Below are positions 1-9,616 of a stretch of 64,000 bases of DNA, one piece after another (position 1 is the first letter of the stretch; every line of letters begins with the position of its first letter). The stretch comes from Reichenbachiella faecimaris (GTDB taxonomy: Bacteria > Bacteroidota > Bacteroidia > Cytophagales > Cyclobacteriaceae), in assembly GCF_900176375.1 (NCBI RefSeq), contig NZ_FWYF01000001.1, positions 1 to 64,000 on the forward strand, given 5' to 3'. The notes beneath the pieces are model-generated. The model searched no databases. It was given only the letters and a program-made list of their open reading frames with translations, and was not told the DNA's origin. The position numbers were made by a program, and so were the translations under genes.

Positions 1-3000
1 GTATAAGTACCTTTTGGCAGGTTCTCTATAGTTGCCAAGTTGGTATTGACATCGTTAGAGATGGCCACCTGATCATAATCTGCTTCGGCAGCACGAGGGT
101 TGATGTCGATTTGGTTGGCCACATCTGTATTGGCCCCTACAAAGAAGGTGTAGACGAAGGTTTCCCCTGCGCCAGTAGCCGAGATATCGATGCTGCCATT
201 GAAGTTGTCGTCACAATTGGTTTGGTTGGTATTGTTGGCCTCACCCATGGTGATGGTGGCGAGGTTTTCGGTCAATTCAATAGTGACAGGATCAGAAGTA
301 CAGCCCGTAGTGGTGTTGGTAGCCTCTACGGTGTAGAAGCCAGCGTCTAACCCTTTTATGTGATTAGTTGTTGCATCAGAAATAGTTACTGCGACTGCAT
401 CAGCGCCCTTTTTTGTTCCAATATTATCACCGTTGGCCAGAACATTGGCTATATCATTAGAAGACCCAAAATACCATGAGTAAGTATAATCATTGACAGG
501 ATCGCCAAAACCAACTTCTGTCACAGCAGTTATTTCAATGGCTCCATCAGGGTGAGTAGTACCACCAGGGCAACTCTCTACTTGAGTTATAGAATTGCCA
601 GTAATTTCTCCAGCAGATGGATTGTTAGTTAAAGTAATCGTAGATGTATTTGCACAATTATCAGCATTTGTCACGCGAACAGTGTACTCATTATTTCCTA
701 TAGGAGCATTTAATCCAGAGAGGATATGGTTGGCACTACCAGAAACGTCTGGCAAAGAATTGTTGCCTGGATCCACTCCATCAGAGATTGAAGTAGAAGT
801 GTCATCACCCAAGAACCATTCAACAGTATAGCCGTCTGGGTCAATAAAACCAGCTCCTTCATCCACTTGCACTTGCAAAGATCCATTGCCTACACCACAA
901 TTTGTGTTTTCAGCAACTTCTGTTAATGACAGAACAGGAAAATTACCTGAAGGTTCATCTATTACATCTACTGAAGCAAAACCCGTTTCACATCCAGTCT
1001 CAGTATGAATAGCATATACCTGATAAGTGCCAGCACCTAGTCCTGACAATAAGTTAGCTTCTGTATCTGAGGCTCCATCAATGGCAGTTTTTCCCGCTAC
1101 AGGATTGCCTCCGTCATCCAACCACGACCAGGTGAAGTCAGTTTTGGATTCCCCAAAAACATTAGCAATTATTTGCCCATTTGGTGTTCCAGCATCACAG
1201 GACGTATTGTTGTTTACAATCATATTAGAGAATGCTGGGATTTCTGAATTATCAATAATTGTAATATCCGTAAAGGCTGTACATTCATTGTCACGATTGA
1301 TAACTAAGACTCTGTAAGTATCATTCTCTAAATCAGTGAATTGATACGTAGTAGGGGAGTCGTCATCAGCTCTAGTGCCTGTAAACGGACCTGCGTATGG
1401 CGTGGCAGTAGTATCTGTGCCTGAATAAATTTCAAATTTATAACCATCTACTGGCTCTCCCAATAAGTCTGCATCACTCGCGGAAGCTCTAATAATTTGT
1501 GAGCCATTCCCATCAATACAATAGGTGTCTGCTGTTTTGAGCTGTCTTACTAACACAGGGGACTCTTCTACTGCCTCTATCACTAGTACAATATCGTTGG
1601 CTTTACAACCAGTAATGTTATCCACTACAGATAAGGTATAGGTGCCTACATCTAATCCATCAAAATATCCTGTTGTATTTTCATCTAGAGGAGTACCAGA
1701 TGAACTACCCCCAGCAAAAAGCTGGTAGTAATAAGGTGCCACTTCAAATACAATACCATCTAAGAAGTTGCCGATAGTAGCTCCTCCGGCTGCACTAATA
1801 GCTTCAAAAGAGAATCGGGTGACTGTTTGGCCATCTGGAATGACATATTCCCCTGAATATTCACCCCACGCAGTATTTCCTGTAGTAGCTGTATATTGTA
1901 TATCAGGAGTCGCGGCAGCTGGATCATCTATTCTCAGGGCGACTACATCCGTTCCATTTCTACCTCTATGAGCAAAAGACCAAACCATGCGTATACCAGG
2001 CTTAGTAACTACATCAAAATAAAAGGCCCCAAATCCATCAGAGTTAATTTCTGCAAATTGTTCTCCTTCATAAGCAGGAACGCCTAGAAATCCATCATCC
2101 CAATACTCAAGGTTGCCCGAAGAGTTTGTGGTAGACCATCCCAATGCTTCCGATTGATCAAGAAGCGTCCAACTCCCACCTTTATTATATGGAGGGTTGG
2201 AAATATTTGGAACTTCAAAACTACCATTAACTACTGTTTCAAATTCGTCTGTATCCACATTTGGGAGTGGCATTCCTGTAGCATCTATTATACCAGTACC
2301 CGTATCCAATGTGCCATTACAAGAGGCCACATGTGCCACAACAACATTGCTAAATCCAGCAGGAGAAATGTCTATGGGTTCGGTTGAATCATCGCTAATA
2401 GTGAAATATGAACGGCCAACGCAGCCTGTGGCTGTTTCTTCTGTTGTAACCAAATAGTTTCCTGGAGAGAGTAGTTGAGCTACTTCTCCTTGTGTTCCAC
2501 TTACCGTTTCAATTTCATTTTCGGCCAGGGCATTTGAGCCCGTATAATATTTGAACGTGTAATCATTAATATTTTCCCCACTAATTGCTGCTGATGCCAA
2601 TCCATTTCCATTTTCTGAACATGAGGTATTGTCATTTATGGTCATCACGATTTCTGGAGAACTAGAATCATCACGTACCTCTATTGTCAATGGATCTGAG
2701 ATACATTTTGAGGTTTTGTGCTGAACTGTAACAGTATAAAATCCCGCCTCAATATTTTTGTATTTTTGTCCCGAGTTTCCAGAACCATTATTTCCAGATG
2801 CACTAAAATCAGGTGATGCTTTTATTTCTGATCCATCATACCAATTAAAAGTATAACTTGAATTAGCGCCATCTGAACCAGCGATTATATAACCACTATT
2901 CGGATCGGTACAATCTGTGATATGCTGCACCTCCACTTCAAAAACTCCAGGTTGCTCTTGATCTGAGTCTACAGTCTCCGAAAGTGTGGTTTCACAACCA

Positions 3001-6000
3001 GAAGTTTCGTCTATTACCACTACAGAATAGGTGCCCACATTCAGAAAATTGGCAGTAGCACCTGTAGATTTAATAGTGGTGAAATCATTTCCTACATACC
3101 AAGTGAAATCAAACCCGTCTGTCACCTGTACACCATCTATTATGACATAGGCATCCAATATCCCATCTGGAACCTCGCAATTAGTTAGGTTTTGCGTTTT
3201 GGTAATACCAACAGTAGGAGAGTTGTCTTCTGCTGTAATTGTGATTTCTTCGACGTTCGAAATACAAGAGTTACTTTGTGATTCTCCTACTACTTGATAA
3301 TTTCCAGCAGCTAGCGCCGTGTATCTGCTACCAACAAAAACGGTATCATTGAAATTATTATTTTGAAACCAGTAGAAGTCGAATCCTGAAGTAATTTCTC
3401 CACTGAGTTCGTCTTTCACTCCTTCGAAAACAACGTCATCTATATAATAGAATTCGTTGTCCTCACTATTTTTTACTCGGGCAATAACTCTAATTTCATT
3501 ACCTGTAATGCCACTTGCAGTTGCAGTGTAAGTCCCGAAATTTCCACTTCTTTTCCCACTGTTGAGCACGACCCAGCTACCTCCATCTACCTGATACCAA
3601 AGTCTCAAATAATCACCACTTTCACAAGTTGCACTCGAACGTGTACTGACAGAAACATTGACAGATTCGTAGGCACTGAAGTCCACATATTCTGTTCTCC
3701 AGTCGGCTTGATTATCGGTATCTGCAAAAAATAACTCATTGGTAGATCCTGTAAACGAAACCTCTAAATTATCTGCACTCGAAGGAGCAGTTATAAAACT
3801 CCATGCAGTACTTCCGTTATCTACCTCTGTACCAGGAGATAAATCTTCAAAATCTTCATTCCAGATTTCTTCAACTGTAGCCGAGATAGTACCAAAATAA
3901 AATACTCTGGCATCGCCGTTGTCAGGTTTGGTCGGATCACATTTTATATTATTACTGACTACTTCGTGTGTAAGTTCAAAAGGATCTGCAACAACACTAG
4001 TAAATGTCAAATTGTTATTTTCATCACATTCAGGCACTGGTCTGATGAAAGTAGTAACTGGTGGGGCTTGTGATCCATCGTCATTTACGGACACATACAG
4101 ATCAAAATCTCCCCCACTTCCAGAAACGAATGTATTGATGTCCATAGTGGCATCCACTTCAAAATTGGTAAAAGTGGTGTAAACTGTATTTAATTTAGTG
4201 GAAGTAGATTCATCAGGAGAACCGTTATAAAATGTGATTGGCAAAGAACCAGTCAGTTCGATATCTCCAGTGTTTTGTATCACTACAGTAATGTCAAAAT
4301 CTCCTTCTGGACATTGTGCAGCTCCCACACCTGTGACCTCCACCAATTCTACATCTGGAGAAACATAAGAAGGACACCCAGTTTCGTTGAGATAGGGTGC
4401 CTGATTTAAGAATGCATTTAGTGGTCTGTTATCCCCAGTGGTACATACATTAGTGGAGAATACTTTGCCAGGATCCTGTTGGTTGGTTGGTATGGTCAAA
4501 TCATCATTTACGTTGACATTAAAATACCCGTGTTGGTTCCAAATGGGTCTCGAAGGTTGCCAGTTTTCTCCTCCATCAGCCTCAAAAACCCTTATGTGAG
4601 CATATTGACCATTATTATATGGAGTAAAAGGTGTATTGTCATCAAATGAACATGAAACGCAGATTTCGCTCGCACCATCACCATCTACGTCAGCTACAAT
4701 TGGATATTCTTCAAATGTTCTAGAAGTACATTTAATTTGCTTCAGTGATTCACCAGTAGTTCCGTCAATAATATGTACGTATTGCTCACCTCTATATATT
4801 ACCTCAGCAGCTTTGTCATCATTAAAGTCAAAAACGGTACAACCCGTAAACCCTGATGAACCTTCTGTGATATCTTTGTATCCTAAACCACCATTCCAAG
4901 TGGTAAGAGGAACCATATTTTCGTCTAATGCATAAAGTCTTTCTTTGGAGACGAACGTACAATTCAATTCACCATCACCATCAATATCTGCGATATTGAT
5001 TCTACCAGTCCCTGCACCATGATTCTGAGGTGGGAGATAGGAAATAACGTTGAAATTTATGACATCCCAGAAAAAAACTGCAGTCTTTTTTGAGCTACCA
5101 ACATATTGCGCGCCACTAAAAACTACATCGATATTACCATCCTGATTATAATCAGCTACTGATACTGCATTTTTATTGAAGCTACCACCTTTAATAGCGT
5201 ATTGGCTACCTGCTGGCAATACGTCATTAATATCTCTTTCTAAAGTTCTAATTTGATTGGCTATATCTACTGAATAGATTTTACCGCCTGCCACTATTTC
5301 TAGGCCTTCACAATTAGCACAAGCTGCATCTGGTAATATGTCAATGGGTAGTGAGGCATAAATTACCTCTGATCCAAAATTTCCGGTTCCAGCAATAATA
5401 ACGGTTCCGTCATGGGCATTTCTGATTTCATTTCCATGCAAAAGTTCTACTACACCATCTCCATTGAAATCAGCTAGAGAAATCATATTTACTTTGGACA
5501 CTGTAGTGTTTACTTTCCAAATTTCTGTGGAAAGATCACAACTGTACATGGCTAGATTGTTGTTATTGAATCCTCGTACGAATATTTCAGCGCAATCATC
5601 ATCATCTAAATTTGCGATTGCTACAGTCTTAGCTACGTCGAATCCTACATTCACTGGGCCGTGCTGTGTGATTCCTGTAGCTCCATCTAATACAGTAACG
5701 GTATTTTGAACACGGTTAGTAGATACTACTTCTGGAATTCCATCATTATCAATATCGCCTATAGCAGGAGTTACAGAATTAAAAGCTGTTTCGTCTGCGG
5801 AAGACCATTGCAGTTTGATTTGGAATACAGGATTTTGAGTGGCAGGGTCATCACAGACTACTGAATTTCCAAAATAAAATTCTGAGCATTCTTCTGTACC
5901 CGAACACGCACTATCATAACAATCTACAAATCCATTGCCGTCATTGTCAACACCATCGTCGCAAATTTCTTGCGCAAGCAGTAGGTTAGGGACAATACAC

Positions 6001-6035
6001 AGGACGAGGATAAAAATCTTTCTATAGCTATTCAT
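1..6035 (-). CDS. Giant secreted FG-GAP / Ig-like repeat protein (3' end beyond window)
   Basis: An uninterrupted minus-strand frame runs from an ATG at 6033-6035 off the left edge, giving about 2011 visible residues. I checked the same frame near 4340, 3011 and at the edge. It starts with a signal peptide (MNSYRKIFILVLCIVPNLLLAQ-type), then a Cys-containing CDDGVDNDGNGFVDC motif, then several FG-GAP/VCBS-type calcium loops (for example GDIDNDGIPEVV and ADFNGDGVVELL). Long Ig/PKD-like repeats follow, containing phrases such as GFYTVEATNTTTGC. This layout is known for surface adhesins exported by T9SS; the sorting domain expected at the C-terminus would lie outside the window. It is 230 bp downstream of the 1114-aa cargo gene in the same direction. 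The role as adhesin is inference. Confidence 0.85.
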   Translation of the reverse strand, partial: MNSYRKIFILVLCIVPNLLLAQEICDDGVDNDGNGFVDCYDSACSGTEECSEFYFGNSVVCDDPATQNPVFQIKLQWSSADETAFNSVTPAIGDIDNDGIPEVVSTNRVQNTVTVLDGATGITQHGPVNVGFDVAKTVAIANLDDDDCAEIFVRGFNNNNLAMYSCDLSTEIWKVNTTVSKVNMISLADFNGDGVVELLHGNEIRNAHDGTVIIAGTGNFGSEVIYASLPIDILPDAACANCEGLEIVAGGKIYSVDIANQIRTLERDINDVLPAGSQYAIKGGSFNKNAVSVADYNQDGNIDVVFSGAQYVGSSKKTAVFFWDVINFNVISYLPPQNHGAGTGRINIADIDGDGELNCTFVSKERLYALDENMVPLTTWNGGLGYKDITEGSSGFTGCTVFDFNDDKAAEVIYRGEQYVHIIDGTTGESLKQIKCTSRTFEEYPIVADVDGDGASEICVSCSFDDNTPFTPYNNGQYAHIRVFEADGGENWQPSRPIWNQHGYFNVNVNDDLTIPTNQQDPGKVFSTNVCTTGDNRPLNAFLNQAPYLNETGCPSYVSPDVELVEVTGVGAAQCPEGDFDITVVIQNTGDIELTGSLPITFYNGSPDESTSTKLNTVYTTFTNFEVDATMDINTFVSGSGGDFDLYVSVNDDGSQAPPVTTFIRPVPECDENNNLTFTSVVADPFELTHEVVSNNIKCDPTKPDNGDARVFYFGTISATVEEIWNEDFEDLSPGTEVDNGSTAWSFITAPSSADNLEVSFTGSTNELFFADTDNQADWRTEYVDFSAYESVNVSVSTRSSATCESGDYLRLWYQVDGGSWVVLNSGKRSGNFGTYTATASGITGNEIRVIARVKNSEDNEFYYIDDVVFEGVKDELSGEITSGFDFYWFQNNNFNDTVFVGSRYTALAAGNYQVVGESQSNSCISNVEEITITAEDNSPTVGITKTQNLTNCEVPDGILDAYVIIDGVQVTDGFDFTWYVGNDFTTIKSTGATANFLNVGTYSVVVIDETSGCETTLSETVDSDQEQPGVFEVEVQHITDCTDPNSGYIIAGSDGANSSYTFNWYDGSEIKASPDFSASGNNGSGNSGQKYKNIEAGFYTVTVQHKTSKCISDPLTIEVRDDSSSPEIVMTINDNTSCSENGNGLASAAISGENINDYTFKYYTGSNALAENEIETVSGTQGEVAQLLSPGNYLVTTEETATGCVGRSYFTISDDSTEPIDISPAGFSNVVVAHVASCNGTLDTGTGIIDATGMPLPNVDTDEFETVVNGSFEVPNISNPPYNKGGSWTLLDQSEALGWSTTNSSGNLEYWDDGFLGVPAYEGEQFAEINSDGFGAFYFDVVTKPGIRMVWSFAHRGRNGTDVVALRIDDPAAATPDIQYTATTGNTAWGEYSGEYVIPDGQTVTRFSFEAISAAGGATIGNFLDGIVFEVAPYYYQLFAGGSSSGTPLDENTTGYFDGLDVGTYTLSVVDNITGCKANDIVLVIEAVEESPVLVRQLKTADTYCIDGNGSQIIRASASDADLLGEPVDGYKFEIYSGTDTTATPYAGPFTGTRADDDSPTTYQFTDLENDTYRVLVINRDNECTAFTDITIIDNSEIPAFSNMIVNNNTSCDAGTPNGQIIANVFGESKTDFTWSWLDDGGNPVAGKTAIDGASDTEANLLSGLGAGTYQVYAIHTETGCETGFASVDVIDEPSGNFPVLSLTEVAENTNCGVGNGSLQVQVDEGAGFIDPDGYTVEWFLGDDTSTSISDGVDPGNNSLPDVSGSANHILSGLNAPIGNNEYTVRVTNADNCANTSTITLTNNPSAGEITGNSITQVESCPGGTTHPDGAIEITAVTEVGFGDPVNDYTYSWYFGSSNDIANVLANGDNIGTKKGADAVAVTISDATTNHIKGLDAGFYTVEATNTTTGCTSDPVTIELTENLATITMGEANNTNQTNCDDNFNGSIDISATGAGETFVYTFFVGANTDVANQIDINPRAAEADYDQVAISNDVNTNLATIENLPKGTY

Positions 6036-6265
6036 ACGATTGAAGAAAAAAGTTCTACTTTTTAATGCCCTTGCGAACTGAAAAGTAACCGAGGTGCTTT
6101 TGAGCTGATTTGGTTTCATTCTTGAGTTCAACATGGCCAATTTTGCATTAAAGGTACTTGAAAAAAAATGTTGTGTACTATTTTAATATAAAATATCACT
6201 AATGGAAGGTCGTTTTTCGATGAATTTACGGATATCCCCTATGGACTAGGTAAAAATTACGCCCG

Positions 6266-9200
6266 TTATCTCACCATAAATATCGATCCGCTACTCTCAT
6301 TTTCACTATCTGAACAACTTAAAAAGTAATAATACACACCATCAGGAAGTGGTGAACCATTCGATTTATCACCTTCCCAGACACAATCATCATCACTGTC
6401 TGCATTGTAGGATAGCTCCCTGATTCGCCTGCCTTTGCTATCAAATATCACCACCTTACAATCTGTGCCGCCTACATTAGATACACTCCAGCAGTCTCCT
6501 ATACCATCCCCATTGGGCGTAAAATTTTTATCTGCTCGTATACCTGGCACTCTTAAAGTGACTGAATCCACTTCCTGACAACCTAATGCATCTATTCCAT
6601 AGACCTTTATAAGCCTATTGTTTTTCACAGCGACTTGGACGGTAGTCAGAGTGGTATCCTCAATAAAAATTGCTGGTTCCCATGCTGGATCTGTTGCGTC
6701 TAACACACCTAAAGTGATAATGGATGTACTTTCCTCCACATTCACTACTTTTCCTAACGTAGGGTCTATTTCTAAAGTATTTGGGTTTTGTACACCAATT
6801 TCAATCCCACCATTGGTGTAGTTTGTTATATTGACAGGGTCAGTCGAAAATTGACATTTAATTGAATTTTCCAATTCAACATAAACGGTTGATTCTTCAC
6901 TTACATCCAGTACTGCAGTTGACCCTACACTTTCGGTACTTATAATCCAATTATAGGACTCAAAGGTGCCATCTACTCTGATCCTCAAATCAGCCTCAGC
7001 ACATTTTTCAAAATTATTTGCATCCGTATTGTCAGATATGATGAGATCCACATCTGTGGGAGCGGCCTCCACACTTACCGTTTGTGTCACGGGCTGATAA
7101 TCACAGTCATCATCTGCTATGCCATCATATTTAGCCGTGAGGCTGATAATTTTATCTCCAATCGTGGCAAAAGCATGACTTACACTATTACCCATATCTG
7201 TGCCTTCTCCGGCATAATCCCAATTATTAATAACAGTTAAGTCTTCATGATCTCCAGTTGACGTGGCAGTAAAGTCTACTTCCACACCTTCACATATTGT
7301 AACATCTGACGCTGTAAATGACGAGGTGGGAGCAGAGATGCTGGTTATATTTCTTGCGGCACTGGTGTTAGTACAGGTACCATCACTTATTGAGATGCTG
7401 TAATCACCTGCAGTAGTTGCCACCAGTAGGGAAGGGTCACTTTCTCCCAAGCTCACATTATCCAACTTCCAATCATAAGTATAATCAGTTCCAAAATCTG
7501 TTGCAGAAAGATCAAGTGAATTGCCTTCGCAGAAAAAATCTAGTGCTGGGTTTTGTACACTTACTATGGGCAAACTGGTTACAGATATCACCTCAACAGC
7601 AGAAGACTTTTCACAGCCCGCACTAGAAGTGGCAGTGACGTAATATTCACCGGACTGGTCTGCACTTATTCCTGTAATGACATGATCCTCATCAGTACTG
7701 GTGAAATCATTTGGGCCTGTCCATACATAAGAGATTGTGGTTCCAGTAGCGCCTGCGGTCGCATTAAATAAAATATCATCACCACTACAAGCAGTATTGT
7801 CAGAAACTGTAATAGTTGGTGCATCAAAAGACTCTCCTGGTGTAGTAATGGTCACAGCAGCTGATTCTAGCTGACAGCCTGCATTATCTTCTATGATTAC
7901 AGTATAATCTCCTCCCACGGCTCCATCACTTTCATCAATCAATAGTGTGTTCGAAGTTTCAGCCAGATCCCCTCCATCTTTCATCCATTTATAAGTAAAA
8001 CCTGATGCTGGCGCAATCAAGTTCACTGTAGACGCGTCACACAGTGCAGTAGATGCATCTGGTCTAATGACTGGAACATAGCAAACTTCATTCAGTCTAA
8101 GGGCAAGGTTTCCAGTGGCTGAAGAAGTAGATTTATTGGCGTAAATAAAATCTGGACGCCCATCTGAATCAACATCTGCGACTACGATATTTCTTGCATT
8201 GTTGGCATTGCTCACTGCGACCAGACCTACACTATAGCTTGATGCTGCAATGGTTGATGAGTTGGTATTCATTATTGTGTAAAATCCATTCTCTATTTCA
8301 GAGCCTATAATTATATCCAAGTCATCATCACCATCAATATCTCCTAAGTCAAGCCCCCAGCTCTGTCTTATACCTGAAAGGGTAAATGAAGTGCCCATGA
8401 CCACATCTGTACCAGAGGTGGTTGTGGTATTTTCTACAATCTCAATGACGTTATTGCTTGAAATATCTGAATTGGTAAGTATCACATCCATAAACCCATC
8501 ATTATCTAAGTCACCAGTCTTTAAGGTTCTGATACTTGTCCCCGTAGGTGTAAACAAAGGAGCGTTGAACGAGATGTCATCAATTTGACTGTTGTTTTGA
8601 AAAATGTAGAAACCACTTTCGGTGAAATTGGAAGTGATAATCTCTGGAAAGCCATCATTATTCATATCGGCAATATCAAGGCCACCAAGTCCTGCTGATC
8701 CGCTATTTGAATTGGCTGACAATGAAAGGGGAACTGACACAAAATTGATGTTTCCAGATGTACTGGTGTTTTTGAAGTAATAAACTATATTTTCATCCTC
8801 AGTGGCTACAGCAATTTCTGGCAATCCATCCAAATCTAAATCTCCAAGAGCCAAACGCCCGGGTTTTCTGAAGTCACCCTCGCTATTTGTTGGGATAACC
8901 CATTCTTCACCAGTAGCAAAATTTCCGGCGCCATCGTTTAAATAAGTGTAAATGCTTCCTTGATTACCCAGTTGGTTGGCCACTAGGTCTGGAAACCCAT
9001 CACCATCTATATCTCCACATATCACATTGGTAGTGGTGAATCTACTTTCTACTACAACTGCTGGCTCCACAAAATCAACAGTACCTGCCGCTGAAGATTC
9101 ATTGATATATATAATAACCCCATCCGTGCTTCCAGCATTAGATACGGCCACATCCAATTTTCCGTCATTGTCAAAATCGCAAGTACATAAATCTTGTGTT

Positions 9201-9610
9201 TGGGTTTTGCCAGTGGCAAAGGGGGTTTGACTACTGACGTTGTTTATCATCTCGCTTCCATCATCTATGGACTGTCCGTCAAAGCTGAGATTGAATTTTT
9301 CTATGGAGTAGCCGCTGCCATTAGTGGTATGTAGTAAGCTGACTTGATCGAACGTTGCGCCAAAGGGAACCTCTACAGTGATTAAATTATCATCAAGTAT
9401 GGTCAGGTTTGTGCCACGTGTCCCACCAAATAGTACTACTGAGACGCCAGTAAAATTACTTCCAGAGATATTAATCACTTCCCCAACACTTGCTGATGAA
9501 GGATTGATGCTGTTGATATAGGGTGCCTGAGCGATGGCTGTCAAACTTCCAAAAACTAGCAAGAAGCAGACGATATAATATTTATATGTTGATTGATTGT
9601 TCATTCTCAT
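6266..9610 (-). CDS. T9SS-exported FG-GAP/Ig protein with gliding-type C-terminal domain
   Basis: 1114 aa. After a signal peptide (to about residue 28) comes an IPT/TIG-like domain (PYINSINPSSASVGEVI). Seven FG-GAP/VCBS blades follow with Asp-rich loops (CDFDNDGKLD, GDIDGDGFPD, GDLDLDGLPE, ADMNNDGFPE, GDLDNDGFMD, GDIDGDDDLD, ADVDSDGRPD), which predicts a seven-bladed propeller. Several Cys-bearing Ig/PKD-like domains come next. The last ~85 residues (NFTPNGDGIGDCWSV ... DGVYYYFLS ... GSIFMVR) match the gliding-motility-associated C-terminal domain, a T9SS type B sorting signal. It lies 6 bp downstream of the PorP/SprF gene, so the two are surely co-transcribed. PorP/SprF proteins are known to be genetically paired with such type B cargo. 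Its ligand is unknown. Confidence 0.9.
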   Translation of the reverse strand: MRMNNQSTYKYYIVCFLLVFGSLTAIAQAPYINSINPSSASVGEVINISGSNFTGVSVVLFGGTRGTNLTILDDNLITVEVPFGATFDQVSLLHTTNGSGYSIEKFNLSFDGQSIDDGSEMINNVSSQTPFATGKTQTQDLCTCDFDNDGKLDVAVSNAGSTDGVIIYINESSAAGTVDFVEPAVVVESRFTTTNVICGDIDGDGFPDLVANQLGNQGSIYTYLNDGAGNFATGEEWVIPTNSEGDFRKPGRLALGDLDLDGLPEIAVATEDENIVYYFKNTSTSGNINFVSVPLSLSANSNSGSAGLGGLDIADMNNDGFPEIITSNFTESGFYIFQNNSQIDDISFNAPLFTPTGTSIRTLKTGDLDNDGFMDVILTNSDISSNNVIEIVENTTTTSGTDVVMGTSFTLSGIRQSWGLDLGDIDGDDDLDIIIGSEIENGFYTIMNTNSSTIAASSYSVGLVAVSNANNARNIVVADVDSDGRPDFIYANKSTSSATGNLALRLNEVCYVPVIRPDASTALCDASTVNLIAPASGFTYKWMKDGGDLAETSNTLLIDESDGAVGGDYTVIIEDNAGCQLESAAVTITTPGESFDAPTITVSDNTACSGDDILFNATAGATGTTISYVWTGPNDFTSTDEDHVITGISADQSGEYYVTATSSAGCEKSSAVEVISVTSLPIVSVQNPALDFFCEGNSLDLSATDFGTDYTYDWKLDNVSLGESDPSLLVATTAGDYSISISDGTCTNTSAARNITSISAPTSSFTASDVTICEGVEVDFTATSTGDHEDLTVINNWDYAGEGTDMGNSVSHAFATIGDKIISLTAKYDGIADDDCDYQPVTQTVSVEAAPTDVDLIISDNTDANNFEKCAEADLRIRVDGTFESYNWIISTESVGSTAVLDVSEESTVYVELENSIKCQFSTDPVNITNYTNGGIEIGVQNPNTLEIDPTLGKVVNVEESTSIITLGVLDATDPAWEPAIFIEDTTLTTVQVAVKNNRLIKVYGIDALGCQEVDSVTLRVPGIRADKNFTPNGDGIGDCWSVSNVGGTDCKVVIFDSKGRRIRELSYNADSDDDCVWEGDKSNGSPLPDGVYYYFLSCSDSENESSGSIFMVR

Positions 9611-9616
9611 ATCTGA

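Noticed and set aside
595-2457. Plus-strand ORFs across the left 6 kb
   Set aside because: They are shadows of the giant minus-strand frame, which has signal peptide, FG-GAP loops and Ig-type repeats; the plus-strand peptides show no such features.
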